NCBI RefSeq assembly: GCF_014199415.1
Contig: NZ_JACIJN010000005.1
Span: 186,001 to 250,000 of the forward strand
DNA: 64,000 nucleotides
Source: Sphingomonas endophytica
GTDB lineage: Bacteria > Pseudomonadota > Alphaproteobacteria > Sphingomonadales > Sphingomonadaceae
Direction of reading: 5' to 3'
Positions 9,086-16,713 of the stretch are shown piece by piece. A program made the position numbers and the translations under genes. Numbering within the stretch: position 1 is the first letter of the stretch; each line of letters begins with the position of its first letter. The notes under the pieces were generated by a model that did not search any database, was not told the origin of the DNA, and was given only the letters and a program-made list of their open reading frames with translations.

Positions 9086-10663
9086 TCAGAACGACAACCC
9101 CATCGCGGTCTTCACACCCGGCAACGCCTTGACCTGCGCGAGCAGCGCCGCGTCGACCCGCTGGTCGACCGACAGCAGCAGCACCGCCTCGCCGCCCGCC
9201 TCACGACGACCGAGATGGAACGTACCGATGTTCACCCCCGCCTCACCCAGCAGCGTCCCGATTCGGCCGATGAAGCCCGGCGCGTCCTCGTTGACGACGT
9301 ACAGCATCGCGCCGGTCAGATCGGCCTCGACCTTGATCCCGAACAGCTCGACCAGCCGCGGCGCGCTGTCGCCGAACAATGTCCCCGCGACCGAGCGCTC
9401 GCCATCGGCGGTGCGCACCGCGACGCGCAGCAGCGTGTGGTAATCGCCCTCACGCTCGGTGCGGATCTCGCGCACTTCCATGCCGCGGTCGCGCGCCAGC
9501 ACCGGCGCATTGACCATGTTCACCGTGTCGGTCTGCTGGCGCAGGAAGCCGGTCAGCACCGCGCTGGTCAGCGGCTTGGGATTGAGGTCCGCCGCCGCAC
9601 CCTCGCGGTGGATCGAGACACGGTCGATCGCGCCGGTCGCGAGCTGCCCGACGAGCGAGCCGAGCTTCTCGGCCAGCCCCATATACGGGCGCAGCTTCGG
9701 CGCTTCCTCGGCCGACAGGCTGGGGACGTTGAGCGCGTTGGTGACGCCGCCCGAGACGAGATAGTCGGCCATCTGCTCGGCGACCTGGATCGCGACGTTG
9801 ACCTGCGCCTCGGTGGTCGACGCGCCCAAGTGCGGGGTCGAGACGAAGTTCGGGGTGCCGAACAGCGGGCTTTCCTTGGCCGGCTCGGTGACGAACACGT
9901 CGAGCGCCGCGCCCGCGATATGCCCCGAATCGAGCCCTTCCTTGAGCGCCGCCTCGTCGATCAGCCCGCCGCGCGCGCAATTGACGATCCGCACGCCCTT
10001 CTTGGTCTTGGCGAGGTTCTCGGCCGACAGGATGTTGCGGGTCTGGTCGGTCAGCGGCGTGTGGAGCGTGATGAAGTCGGCGCGCGCCAGCAGTTCGTCG
10101 AGCGTCACCTTGGTCACGCCCAATTCGACCGCACGCTCCTCGGTCAGGAACGGGTCGAAGGCGACGACCTTCATCTTCAGCCCCAGCGCGCGATCGGCAA
10201 CGATCGAGCCAATGTTGCCCGCGCCGATCAGCCCCAGCGTCTTGCCGGTGACCTCGACACCCATGAAGCGGTTCTTCTCCCACTTGCCGGCCTGCGTCGA
10301 GGCATCGGCCTCGGGCAGCTGGCGTGCGAGCGCGAACATCAGCGCGATCGCGTGTTCGGCGGTGGTGATTGAATTGCCGAACGGCGTGTTCATCACGACC
10401 ACGCCCTTGGCGGAGGCGGCGGGGATGTCGACATTGTCGACGCCGATCCCGGCGCGGCCGACCACCTTCAGGTTGGTGGCGTGTTCGAGGATCTCCTTGG
10501 TGACCTTGGTCGAGCTGCGGATCGCGAGCCCGTCATAGTCGCCGATGATCGCCTTCAGCTCGTCGGGGGTCTTGCCGGTGATCACGTCGACCTCGACCCC
10601 GCGTTCGCGGAAGATCTCGGCAGCGCGCGGGTCCATTTTGTCGGAAATCAGTACCTTGGGCAT
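9086..10663 (-). CDS. serA: D-3-phosphoglycerate dehydrogenase
   Basis: 525 residues, long form. The Rossmann domain carries LGLIGAGNIGSIVA. The 2-hydroxyacid-dehydrogenase signatures NCARGGLIDEAAL and STPHLGASTTEAQ follow, then an intervening domain and a C-terminal ACT domain (about the last 75 residues, with NEDAPGFIGRIG). It oxidises 3-phosphoglycerate with NAD+, the first step of serine synthesis. The serC gene lies immediately upstream on the same strand, so the two form a serine operon. The 144-bp spacer holds a long inverted repeat. Confidence 0.97.
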   Translation of the reverse strand: MPKVLISDKMDPRAAEIFRERGVEVDVITGKTPDELKAIIGDYDGLAIRSSTKVTKEILEHATNLKVVGRAGIGVDNVDIPAASAKGVVVMNTPFGNSITTAEHAIALMFALARQLPEADASTQAGKWEKNRFMGVEVTGKTLGLIGAGNIGSIVADRALGLKMKVVAFDPFLTEERAVELGVTKVTLDELLARADFITLHTPLTDQTRNILSAENLAKTKKGVRIVNCARGGLIDEAALKEGLDSGHIAGAALDVFVTEPAKESPLFGTPNFVSTPHLGASTTEAQVNVAIQVAEQMADYLVSGGVTNALNVPSLSAEEAPKLRPYMGLAEKLGSLVGQLATGAIDRVSIHREGAAADLNPKPLTSAVLTGFLRQQTDTVNMVNAPVLARDRGMEVREIRTEREGDYHTLLRVAVRTADGERSVAGTLFGDSAPRLVELFGIKVEADLTGAMLYVVNEDAPGFIGRIGTLLGEAGVNIGTFHLGRREAGGEAVLLLSVDQRVDAALLAQVKALPGVKTAMGLSF

Positions 10664-10675
10664 GATCTACACTCC

Positions 10676-10805
10676 GTCGCCCCTGCGCAGGCAGGGGCCT
10701 ATCTCTGTGGATTGGGGGATCGAGGCTGACACAGGCGCGGTCCGGCGTGTGTCAGCCGCAACAAACGAATGGACAGACATGGGCCCCTGCCTTCGCAGGG
10801 GCGAC
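10676..10805. repeat. Family C repeat, two copies in inverted orientation between serC and serA
   Basis: The arms at 10676-10708 and 10773-10805 are about 33 bp each, with only a few mismatches. Each contains CCCCTGCGCAGGCAGGGG or a close relative. A third, single copy is at 50517-50549. Because serC and serA are read in the same direction, the pair should form a large hairpin in the intercistronic mRNA and may tune serA expression or mRNA stability. Confidence 0.85.
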
Positions 10806-10807
10806 GC

Positions 10808-11959
10808 TTATGCCTTCGCGGTCGCGTAGGCCCAGTCGAGCCACGGGCCGAGCGCCTCGATGTCGGCGGTGTCGACCGTCGCGCCGCACCAGATGCGCAG
10901 CCCCGCCGGCGCGTCGCGGTAACCCGCGACGTCATAGGCGGCGTCTTCCTTTTCGAGCAGCGCGGCTAACTTCTTGATGAAGTCTGCGTCGGCGCCCTCG
11001 ACGGTCAGGCACACGCTGGTCTTCGACCGCGAGGCTTCGTCCTCGGCGAGATGCCCCAGCCAGTCGCGCTCGGCGACGATCCGGTCGAGCGCGGCGGCAT
11101 TGGCGTCGGAGCGCGCGATCAGTCCGCCCTTGCCGAGCCCCTTGGCCCATTCGAGCGCCCAGATCGCGTCCTCGACCGCCAGCATCGACGGTGTGTTGAT
11201 CGTCTCGCCCTTGAACACGCCCTCGGCGAGCTTGCCTTTGGAGACGAGGCGGAACACCTTCGGCAGCGGCCACGCCGGCGTGTAGGTCTCCAGCCGCTCG
11301 ACCGCGCGCGGCCCGAGGATCAGCACGCCATGCGCGCCCTCGCCGCCCAGCACCTTCTGCCAGCTGAACGTCGCGACGTCGATCTTGTCCCACGGCAGAT
11401 CGTAGGCGAACACGCCGCTGGTCGCGTCGGCGAAGCTCAGCCCGGCGCGATCGTCGGGGATCCAGTCGCCGTTGGGCACGCGCACGCCGCTGGTGGTGCC
11501 GTTCCAGGTGAACAGCACGTCGTTCGACCAGTCGATCTGCTGCAGGTCGGGAAGCTGGCCGTAATCGGCGCGGATCACGGTCGGGTCGATCTTCAACTGC
11601 TTGACCGCGTCGGTCACCCAGCCCTCGCCGAAGCTTTCCCACGCCAGCGCGGTGACCGGGCGCGCGCCCAGCATCGTCCACATCGCCATCTCGAACGCGC
11701 CGGTGTCGGAACCGGGGACGATGCCGATGCGGTGCGTGTCGGGCAGGTTCAGAAGCTCGCGCATCAGGTCGATGCAATATTGCAGCCGCTGCTTGCCGAG
11801 CTTCGAGCGGTGCGAACGTCCGAGGACCTCGGTCGCGAGCTTGGCGGGATCATAGCCGGGGGGCTTGGCGCACGGGCCGGACGAGAAATGCGGACGCGCC
11901 GGCTTGGTGGCGGGCTTCGTCGGCGCGAGGGTGGCGTCGGCGGCAGTCGAATCAGTCAT
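10808..11959 (-). CDS. serC: Phosphoserine aminotransferase
   Basis: 383 residues, class V aminotransferase fold. The N-terminal PHFSSGPCAKPPGYD, GSDTGAFEMAMWTMLG phosphate-binding segment, and ATFSWQKVLGGEGAHG with the PLP lysine are characteristic of the longer alphaproteobacterial SerC. It converts 3-phosphohydroxypyruvate to phosphoserine, following SerA. It is the first gene of the serC-serA unit, with a strong Shine-Dalgarno inside a leader hairpin. Confidence 0.95.
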   Translation of the reverse strand: MTDSTAADATLAPTKPATKPARPHFSSGPCAKPPGYDPAKLATEVLGRSHRSKLGKQRLQYCIDLMRELLNLPDTHRIGIVPGSDTGAFEMAMWTMLGARPVTALAWESFGEGWVTDAVKQLKIDPTVIRADYGQLPDLQQIDWSNDVLFTWNGTTSGVRVPNGDWIPDDRAGLSFADATSGVFAYDLPWDKIDVATFSWQKVLGGEGAHGVLILGPRAVERLETYTPAWPLPKVFRLVSKGKLAEGVFKGETINTPSMLAVEDAIWALEWAKGLGKGGLIARSDANAAALDRIVAERDWLGHLAEDEASRSKTSVCLTVEGADADFIKKLAALLEKEDAAYDVAGYRDAPAGLRIWCGATVDTADIEALGPWLDWAYATAKA

Positions 11960-11965
11960 GTCTGT

Positions 11966-11981
11966 CTCTCCTTACAGAGAG
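11966..11981 (-). promoter_or_regulatory. Leader hairpin that includes the serC Shine-Dalgarno (candidate serC RNA motif)
   Basis: On the transcript, CUCUCU pairs with GGAGAG around a GUAA tetraloop (GNRA class). The GGAG Shine-Dalgarno is in the 3' arm, about 8 nt before the serC AUG. Alphaproteobacterial serC genes are known to carry a conserved small 5' RNA structure (the serC motif). Position and design are compatible, but the consensus was not checked here. Confidence 0.45.
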
Positions 11982-12094
11982 CACGCGCGGCGTTGGGACC
12001 GCGTGGCCCGTCGACCGCGCTACAGACGCGCCGCCGCGCTGGCAACCCGCCAGATCGTCTAAAATGGATCAAGGGGAACTCGAACGAGGGCGAC

Positions 12095-12754
12095 ATGACG
12101 AAAGACGACGACCGGCTGCGCGACCCGACGCGCGCAGGGCGGCTTGCGATCGCGGGCATATGGATCTGGTTTGCCGCGGCAGCGGCCGAGGGGCTGGGGC
12201 GGCTCGGCGAGATCAGCGTGCTGGGCGGATTCGGCGGGGTGATCGCGGACCATGCCGCGCTGGTCCGCACCGACAATGCGACCGCGGCGTTGGTGGTGCT
12301 CAGCAACATCGGTCTGGCGATCGCGGGGGTCACGGTGCTGCGCTGGATCTATGTGACCAACCGCAACGCCCATGCGCTGAGCGATGCGGTGAACTGGGGG
12401 CCGCATACCACTCCATTCTGGTCGGTGGCGTGGTTCTTCGTGCCGGTCGCGACCCTGATCCGCCCGTTCAGCGTGTTCAGCGCGACATGGCGGGTTTCCG
12501 CCGCACCGGAGGCGTACGAGACGGTCAAGGTGCCCGCGCTGCTCCGCTGGTGGTGGGGGCTGTGGCTGGCCAACATCTTGGTCGGCAGGATCGCGTCGAC
12601 GCTCCATGACAGCGGCCAGGTGCCCGGCGACCTGATCGGCGCCGATTACGTGCTGTTCGCGAAGGTGCTGATCGACCTGCCGCTTACGATCGTGCTGACG
12701 ATCATGATCCTCCGGCTCTCGGCGGTACAACGCGCGGCACTGAGCGAGGCGTAA
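12095..12754 (+). CDS. DUF4328 family membrane protein, copy 1
   Basis: 219 residues with about four to five hydrophobic helices. The family core is WIYVTNRNAHALSDAVNW followed by SVAWFFVPVATLIRPFSVFSATWR, then a tryptophan-rich RWWWGLWLAN helix. The start at 12095 (MTKDDDRLRDPTRAGR) has a nearby GAGG and matches the next gene's N-terminus. Function is unknown. It is the first of three tandem paralogues read in the same direction, with no gap to the second. It lies divergent from serC. Confidence 0.82.
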   Translation: MTKDDDRLRDPTRAGRLAIAGIWIWFAAAAAEGLGRLGEISVLGGFGGVIADHAALVRTDNATAALVVLSNIGLAIAGVTVLRWIYVTNRNAHALSDAVNWGPHTTPFWSVAWFFVPVATLIRPFSVFSATWRVSAAPEAYETVKVPALLRWWWGLWLANILVGRIASTLHDSGQVPGDLIGADYVLFAKVLIDLPLTIVLTIMILRLSAVQRAALSEA

Positions 12755-12769
12755 GTGGTGGCGGCCGCG

Positions 12770-13423
12770 ATGACGACCGACGGCCCGCTGCGGGATCCGA
12801 CCCGCCTGGGCCGGGTCGCGATCGGAACGGTCGTGGCGTGGACGGTGTGCCGGGCCGCGCAACTGTTCATCTTCCTGCGCGCCGCCGGTCCCCTGGCAAG
12901 GGCGGGCGCCACCCCGCCCGGGGCGGTTCTTCAGCACCTCGACGAGCTCGACCGCGCGGTCTTCTTCCCGATACTGGATCCCGTGTCGATCTTCGCGGTC
13001 CTTGTCGGCGCGTGCTGGTTCTATCTGACGAGCCGCAACGCGCATTGCCTTCGCCCGGACGCCGCGGTGTCGCCACCCATGACGATCCTGTGGTTCGTGG
13101 TGCCTGCCGCCAATCTGTTCAAGCCGTTCCAGGCGGTTGCGCAGATTTGGCGGATCAGCGTGTCGCCGTCGGCGCCGCAGGACGTCCCGACCCCCTCGCC
13201 GATGCGGTGGTGGTGGGCGTCGTGGCTGCTCTGCAACGCGCTTCTGTGCGTCGAGGGCAATTTGGCGCGGGTGGCGGTGCGCCCCGATCAACAGTTGCTG
13301 GCGCACTGGTTCGACGTTTGCGTCTTCCCGGCAGAGGCCGCGACGGCGCTGACCTTCTGCTGGCTGATCCACCGGCTGTCGGCGCTGCAACGCGCGCTGG
13401 CGCACGGCGCGACGACGGGCTGA
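12770..13423 (+). CDS. DUF4328 family membrane protein, copy 2
   Basis: 217 residues from ATG at 12770. A GTG directly after the preceding stop at 12755 would add five residues, but MTTDGPLRDPTRLGR aligns with copy 1. It keeps WFYLTSRNAHCL in place of copy 1's IYVTNRNAHAL, then a proline-rich FVVPAANLFKPFQAVAQIWR helix and RWWWASWLLCN. Function is unknown. It is the most diverged of the three in the central motif. Confidence 0.78.
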   Translation: MTTDGPLRDPTRLGRVAIGTVVAWTVCRAAQLFIFLRAAGPLARAGATPPGAVLQHLDELDRAVFFPILDPVSIFAVLVGACWFYLTSRNAHCLRPDAAVSPPMTILWFVVPAANLFKPFQAVAQIWRISVSPSAPQDVPTPSPMRWWWASWLLCNALLCVEGNLARVAVRPDQQLLAHWFDVCVFPAEAATALTFCWLIHRLSALQRALAHGATTG

Positions 13424-13426
13424 CGC

Positions 13427-14116
13427 ATGGCACGCGCCGATCGCCCGCGCGAGAGCTTGAACCGCCCGGCGGATAATCCCGTCTGGTGGGGACGATGCGC
13501 GATCGCCATGGTCTGGCTCGCGCTGTTTTTCCGCTGCGGCGGGGCCGCGTTGATCGCGCTGGCGCTTGACGGCAGCGCGGCTTCGGCCGCGCGGCTCGAC
13601 CATGCGCTCCAGCTCGCCGGGCCGCGCTCGCCGCTGTCCGGGTTCGTCCATGCCGCGGCGGCGCTGGCGCTGCTCCGCTGGATCTACGTCACCAACCGCA
13701 ACGCACACGCGCTGGGGTCGGGTCTGCGACTTACTCCGGCTGGATCGGTCGCATGGTTTTTCGTCCCGGTCGCGTCCTGGTTCAAGCCCTATCAGGGGCT
13801 GGCCGACGTCTGGAGAATCACGATGCTGCCCGAAGCGCCGGCCGGCGTCGCGGCTCCGCGGCAGTTGCGCTGGCTCTGGGGCTTGTGGCTTGGCTATCGG
13901 TGTTGCGAGACGATCGCGCTGCACATGCATCGCGGCGGCTGGGTGCCGCCGTTCGTGATCGGCGCATTTTTCGAGATCAACGTGCTCGCGATTGTGACCG
14001 GCGCTCTATTCAGCCTGCTGGCGACCCGCGTCATCGCACGGCTGTCCGCCCGCCAACGCGAAGCCTTGGCCGCGCGATCCGACGCTGTATTCCCAAGTAA
14101 TGATTTCACCGCGTGA
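13427..14116 (+). CDS. DUF4328 family membrane protein, copy 3
   Basis: 229 residues. It carries LRWIYVTNRNAHALGSGLRL and VAWFFVPVASWFKPYQGLAD, very close to copy 1 in the core, with a different N-terminus (MARADRPRESLNRPADNP) and a longer charged tail. The gene begins 4 bp after copy 2 stops, and its last 17 bp overlap the start of the extensin-like gene. The three copies look like local tandem duplications that have since diverged outside the core motif. Confidence 0.8.
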   Translation: MARADRPRESLNRPADNPVWWGRCAIAMVWLALFFRCGGAALIALALDGSAASAARLDHALQLAGPRSPLSGFVHAAAALALLRWIYVTNRNAHALGSGLRLTPAGSVAWFFVPVASWFKPYQGLADVWRITMLPEAPAGVAAPRQLRWLWGLWLGYRCCETIALHMHRGGWVPPFVIGAFFEINVLAIVTGALFSLLATRVIARLSARQREALAARSDAVFPSNDFTA

Positions 14117-14756
14117 CCGGCTTCCGGCGCTGCTTCTTCTCCTCGCGCTCGCCGCGTGCGGCCGCACCGAGCGTCCGGCACCGCCGACGCAGCGCGCGCG
14201 GGTCGAGTTGCCGTCGGCGCGCGAGACGCGGCAGTGTTTCGCCGACCTGCGCGCGCTCGGCGTCGATTTCCAGCCGCTGCCCGACAAGGACAATGGTGGC
14301 GGCTGCGCGCTGGTCGGAACGGTGAAGCTGCTCGACATCGGCGTGCCGACCGCCAACCTCGGCGCGGTGCGCTGCGGCGAGGCGCGCGCCTATGCCGCCT
14401 GGGCGCGCAACGGGGTCGCGCCCGCGGCGTACCAGATCCTCGGCTCGGAGCTGTCGCGGGTCGTCAGCATGGGCAGCTACGCCTGCCGCAACACCGTCGG
14501 CACCCGGGGGCCGGCGCGCCGCTCGGGCCATGCGACCGCCAACGCGATCGATATCGGCGCGTTCGAGCTGAAGGACGGGCGACGCATCTCGATCCTCCGC
14601 GACTGGAATTCCACCGATCCGGCGGTGCGACAGTTCCTGCGGGTCGTCCATACCTCGGCGTGCCGGCGGTTCGGGACGGTACTTTCCCCGGACTATAATG
14701 CGGTGCACCGCGATCACCTGCATCTGGAGGACGACCATGCGCGCTTCTGCCGCTAA
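14100..14756 (+). CDS. Extensin-like C-terminal domain lipoprotein (putative peptidase M15-like fold)
   Basis: 218 residues. A lipoprotein signal with lipobox LAAC (Cys20) is followed by an extensin-like domain: CALVGTVKL, CGEARAYAAW, MGSYACRNT, SGHATANAIDIGAF and HRDHLHLE. The spaced His/Asp residues in SGHATANAIDI and DHLHLE resemble the zinc site of M15/VanY-type carboxypeptidases. A cell-wall role at the outer or inner membrane is therefore plausible but inferred. It overlaps the third DUF4328 gene by 17 bp, suggesting coupled translation. Confidence 0.85.
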   Translation: MISPRDRLPALLLLLALAACGRTERPAPPTQRARVELPSARETRQCFADLRALGVDFQPLPDKDNGGGCALVGTVKLLDIGVPTANLGAVRCGEARAYAAWARNGVAPAAYQILGSELSRVVSMGSYACRNTVGTRGPARRSGHATANAIDIGAFELKDGRRISILRDWNSTDPAVRQFLRVVHTSACRRFGTVLSPDYNAVHRDHLHLEDDHARFCR

Positions 14757-14825
14757 TGGTCGGTACGCGACCGGGTACGGCCCCCGAGCTTGCGGGCGTA
14801 ACATTGCCGTTCTATCCCGCGATGG

Positions 14826-15716
14826 ATGAGTGATACCCGAGTACCGAGCCGCGTCTTCCCGCGTGCCAAGCAGGATGCCGAGGTCGCCAAGACCAACGTC
14901 TCCACCCCGCAGACCGAGAGCCCGGCCTACCGCCTCGCCTTTCAGGACATGGACTTCCTGCTGCGCGAGGATCTCCGTCCGGTCCGCTTCCAGCTCGAGC
15001 TGCTCAAGACGCAGCTGATCTTCGAGGAAGCGCATATCGGCTCGACCTTCGTCTTCTACGGCTCGGCGCGGATTCCCGAGCCCGCCAAGGCGCAGGCGCT
15101 GCTCGACCTCGCCACCGACGAGAAGAGTCGCAAGATCGCGCAGCGGCTGGTCGACAAGAGCAAATATTACGACATGGCGCGCGAGCTGGCGCAGCTCTGC
15201 TCGAACTTCCCCCGCGACGAGGCGGGGAAGCGACACTTCGTGGTCTGTTCGGGCGGCGGTCCGTCGATCATGGAGGCGGCCAACCGTGGCGCGGCGGACG
15301 TCCATGCCGAGTCGATCGGGCTGAACATCGTCCTGCCGCACGAACAGGCGCCCAACCCCTACGTCACCCCGACGCTGTCGACGCAATTCCACTATTTCGC
15401 GCTGCGCAAGATGCACTTCCTGCTCCATGCGCGTGCGCTGGCGGCGTTCCCGGGCGGGTTCGGGACCTTCGACGAATTGTTCGAGCTGCTGACGCTGATC
15501 CAGACCGGCAAGGTCGAGCCGATCCCGGTGCTGCTGTTCGGGCGCGAATTCTGGGAGCGCGTCATCAATTTCGAGGCGCTGGTCGAGGAAGGCGTGGTGT
15601 CGGAGCGCGACCTCGGCATCTTCCGCTACGTCGAGAGCGCGGCGGAAGGCTGGGCGGTGGTCCAGCAATTCTACCGCGACCGCCAGGCCGCGCGCGAGGT
15701 GGCGGCGGCGAAGTAG
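14826..15716 (+). CDS. LOG-family Rossmann-fold protein (TIGR00730-like, putative nucleotide phosphoribohydrolase)
   Basis: 296 residues. The core carries CSGGGPSIMEAANRGA and the PGGFGTFDELFE motif (PGGxGTxxE class) that binds phosphate and substrate in cytokinin-riboside-monophosphate phosphoribohydrolases (LOG). About 90 N-terminal residues precede the core (FLLREDLRPVRFQLELLK), typical of the longer alphaproteobacterial subgroup, whose substrate is unclear. Cytoplasmic. It is followed by a family A repeat in a convergent gap. Confidence 0.85.
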   Translation: MSDTRVPSRVFPRAKQDAEVAKTNVSTPQTESPAYRLAFQDMDFLLREDLRPVRFQLELLKTQLIFEEAHIGSTFVFYGSARIPEPAKAQALLDLATDEKSRKIAQRLVDKSKYYDMARELAQLCSNFPRDEAGKRHFVVCSGGGPSIMEAANRGAADVHAESIGLNIVLPHEQAPNPYVTPTLSTQFHYFALRKMHFLLHARALAAFPGGFGTFDELFELLTLIQTGKVEPIPVLLFGREFWERVINFEALVEEGVVSERDLGIFRYVESAAEGWAVVQQFYRDRQAAREVAAAK

Positions 15717-15743
15717 GTTTTGCCGTCGGCCCTGGCCACCACC

Positions 15744-15835
15744 GTCATCCCCGCGCAGGCGGGGATCCAGACGCGCAGGTGCTCGCAAGAGCCGCGACGT
15801 TAGAGGTTCTGGATTCCCGCCTGCGCGGGAATGAC
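15744..15835. repeat. REPIN-like inverted repeat, family A, copy 2
   Basis: The arms GTCATCCCCGCGCAGGCGGG and CCCGCCTGCGCGGGAATGAC flank an interior containing GACGCGCAGG and GAGGTTCTGG. It lies between the LOG gene and a convergent hypothetical gene. Its interior shows recognisable similarity to the 1368 and 53715 copies. Confidence 0.85.
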
Positions 15836-15848
15836 GACAGGATTGCCG

Positions 15849-16235
15849 CTACGCCGCCTTGGGCTCGTACACGATCTCGGCGGTTTCGCGTTGTGGTAGC
15901 GGGGGCATGCCCAGGCGGCGCATGTCCACCGCGGTCAACCGGTTGAGCACCACCGCGCCGAGGCGCCGGTCGCGCGTCTCGATCAGCACGCCGCCGTCGA
16001 TCAGCCGCAGCATCGGCCATTGCACGCGCCGCGCGCGCACCCGCGACCCGCGCGCCACGACCAGCGCGAGCCGCCCTTCCCCGTCGATCGTCAGCGCCGC
16101 GCGACCGTCGTCACCGATCGCGGCGTCGAAGGCCGCGAACCCGGGCAGCGCCTCCGCCACCGCCTCGATCGCTTCGTCGACGGTATGAATCAGCCGCTCG
16201 CCCCGACCGAAGCCGAGCAGCCCCCCCAGTCGCAC
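15849..16235 (-). CDS. Hypothetical protein overlapping the end of the TIGR01244 gene
   Basis: 128 residues from a GTG at 16235, 6 bp beyond the preceding stop; a CTG three codons earlier is also possible. There is no recognised domain. Visible features are a basic, glycine-rich start (VRLGGLLGFGRGERL), an acidic AIEAVAEALPGF segment, and a beta-rich middle with alternating basic residues (RGSRVRARRVQW). It ends EIVYEPKAA. The close junction with the upstream gene suggests one transcript. Start uncertain. Confidence 0.55.
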   Translation of the reverse strand: MRLGGLLGFGRGERLIHTVDEAIEAVAEALPGFAAFDAAIGDDGRAALTIDGEGRLALVVARGSRVRARRVQWPMLRLIDGGVLIETRDRRLGAVVLNRLTAVDMRRLGMPPLPQRETAEIVYEPKAA

Positions 16236-16240
16236 CGACG

Positions 16241-16669
16241 TCAGCCCGCGTGCGCCACCGCGTCCAGCGCGGGGCGCAGACCACGCAGGTCGTAACCGGC
16301 CCCCGCCGCCTTGGCGGTCAAGGCGTCGGCATCGTCTCCCTGCGCCGCGCGGGCGAGCGCCCAGAGATTGCACGAGCGCGTGCCCGAGCGGCAATACGCC
16401 AGCACCGGCCCGTTCGCCGCCGCCAACGCGTCGCGCATCGCATCGACCTGCGGGCGCGAGAAGCCGGCATGCGTGATCGGGATCGCGGTATAGGCAAGCC
16501 CCGCGGCCTCGGCGGCGACGCGGATCGCGTCGCCCTCGGGCTGGCCGGGCTCCTCGCCGTCGGGACGGTTGTTGACGATCGCGACATAGCCGGCGGCGGC
16601 GATCGCTGGAACATCGTCGGGGGTGATCTGCGGGGCGACCGCGATCGTCGGATCGAGAGGGCGAAGCAT
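16241..16669 (-). CDS. TIGR01244-family phosphatase/sulfurtransferase-like protein
   Basis: 142 residues. The catalytic loop is AYCRSGTRSCNLWALA (a CxxGxRS-type cysteine loop) and the N-terminal half has VAIVNNRPDGEEPGQP. Both are diagnostic of the family fused to sulfide-oxidation enzymes (Blh/TIGR01244) and related to dual-specificity phosphatases. It is probably cytoplasmic with a catalytic cysteine near residue 94. Its natural substrate is unsettled; no sulfide dioxygenase is adjacent here. The downstream hypothetical gene starts within a few bases of its stop. Confidence 0.82.
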   Translation of the reverse strand: MLRPLDPTIAVAPQITPDDVPAIAAAGYVAIVNNRPDGEEPGQPEGDAIRVAAEAAGLAYTAIPITHAGFSRPQVDAMRDALAAANGPVLAYCRSGTRSCNLWALARAAQGDDADALTAKAAGAGYDLRGLRPALDAVAHAG

Positions 16670-16713
16670 CGCGCCTCCGTAGCGAAACGCGCGCGCGTCG
16701 TCAGCCCGAAACG

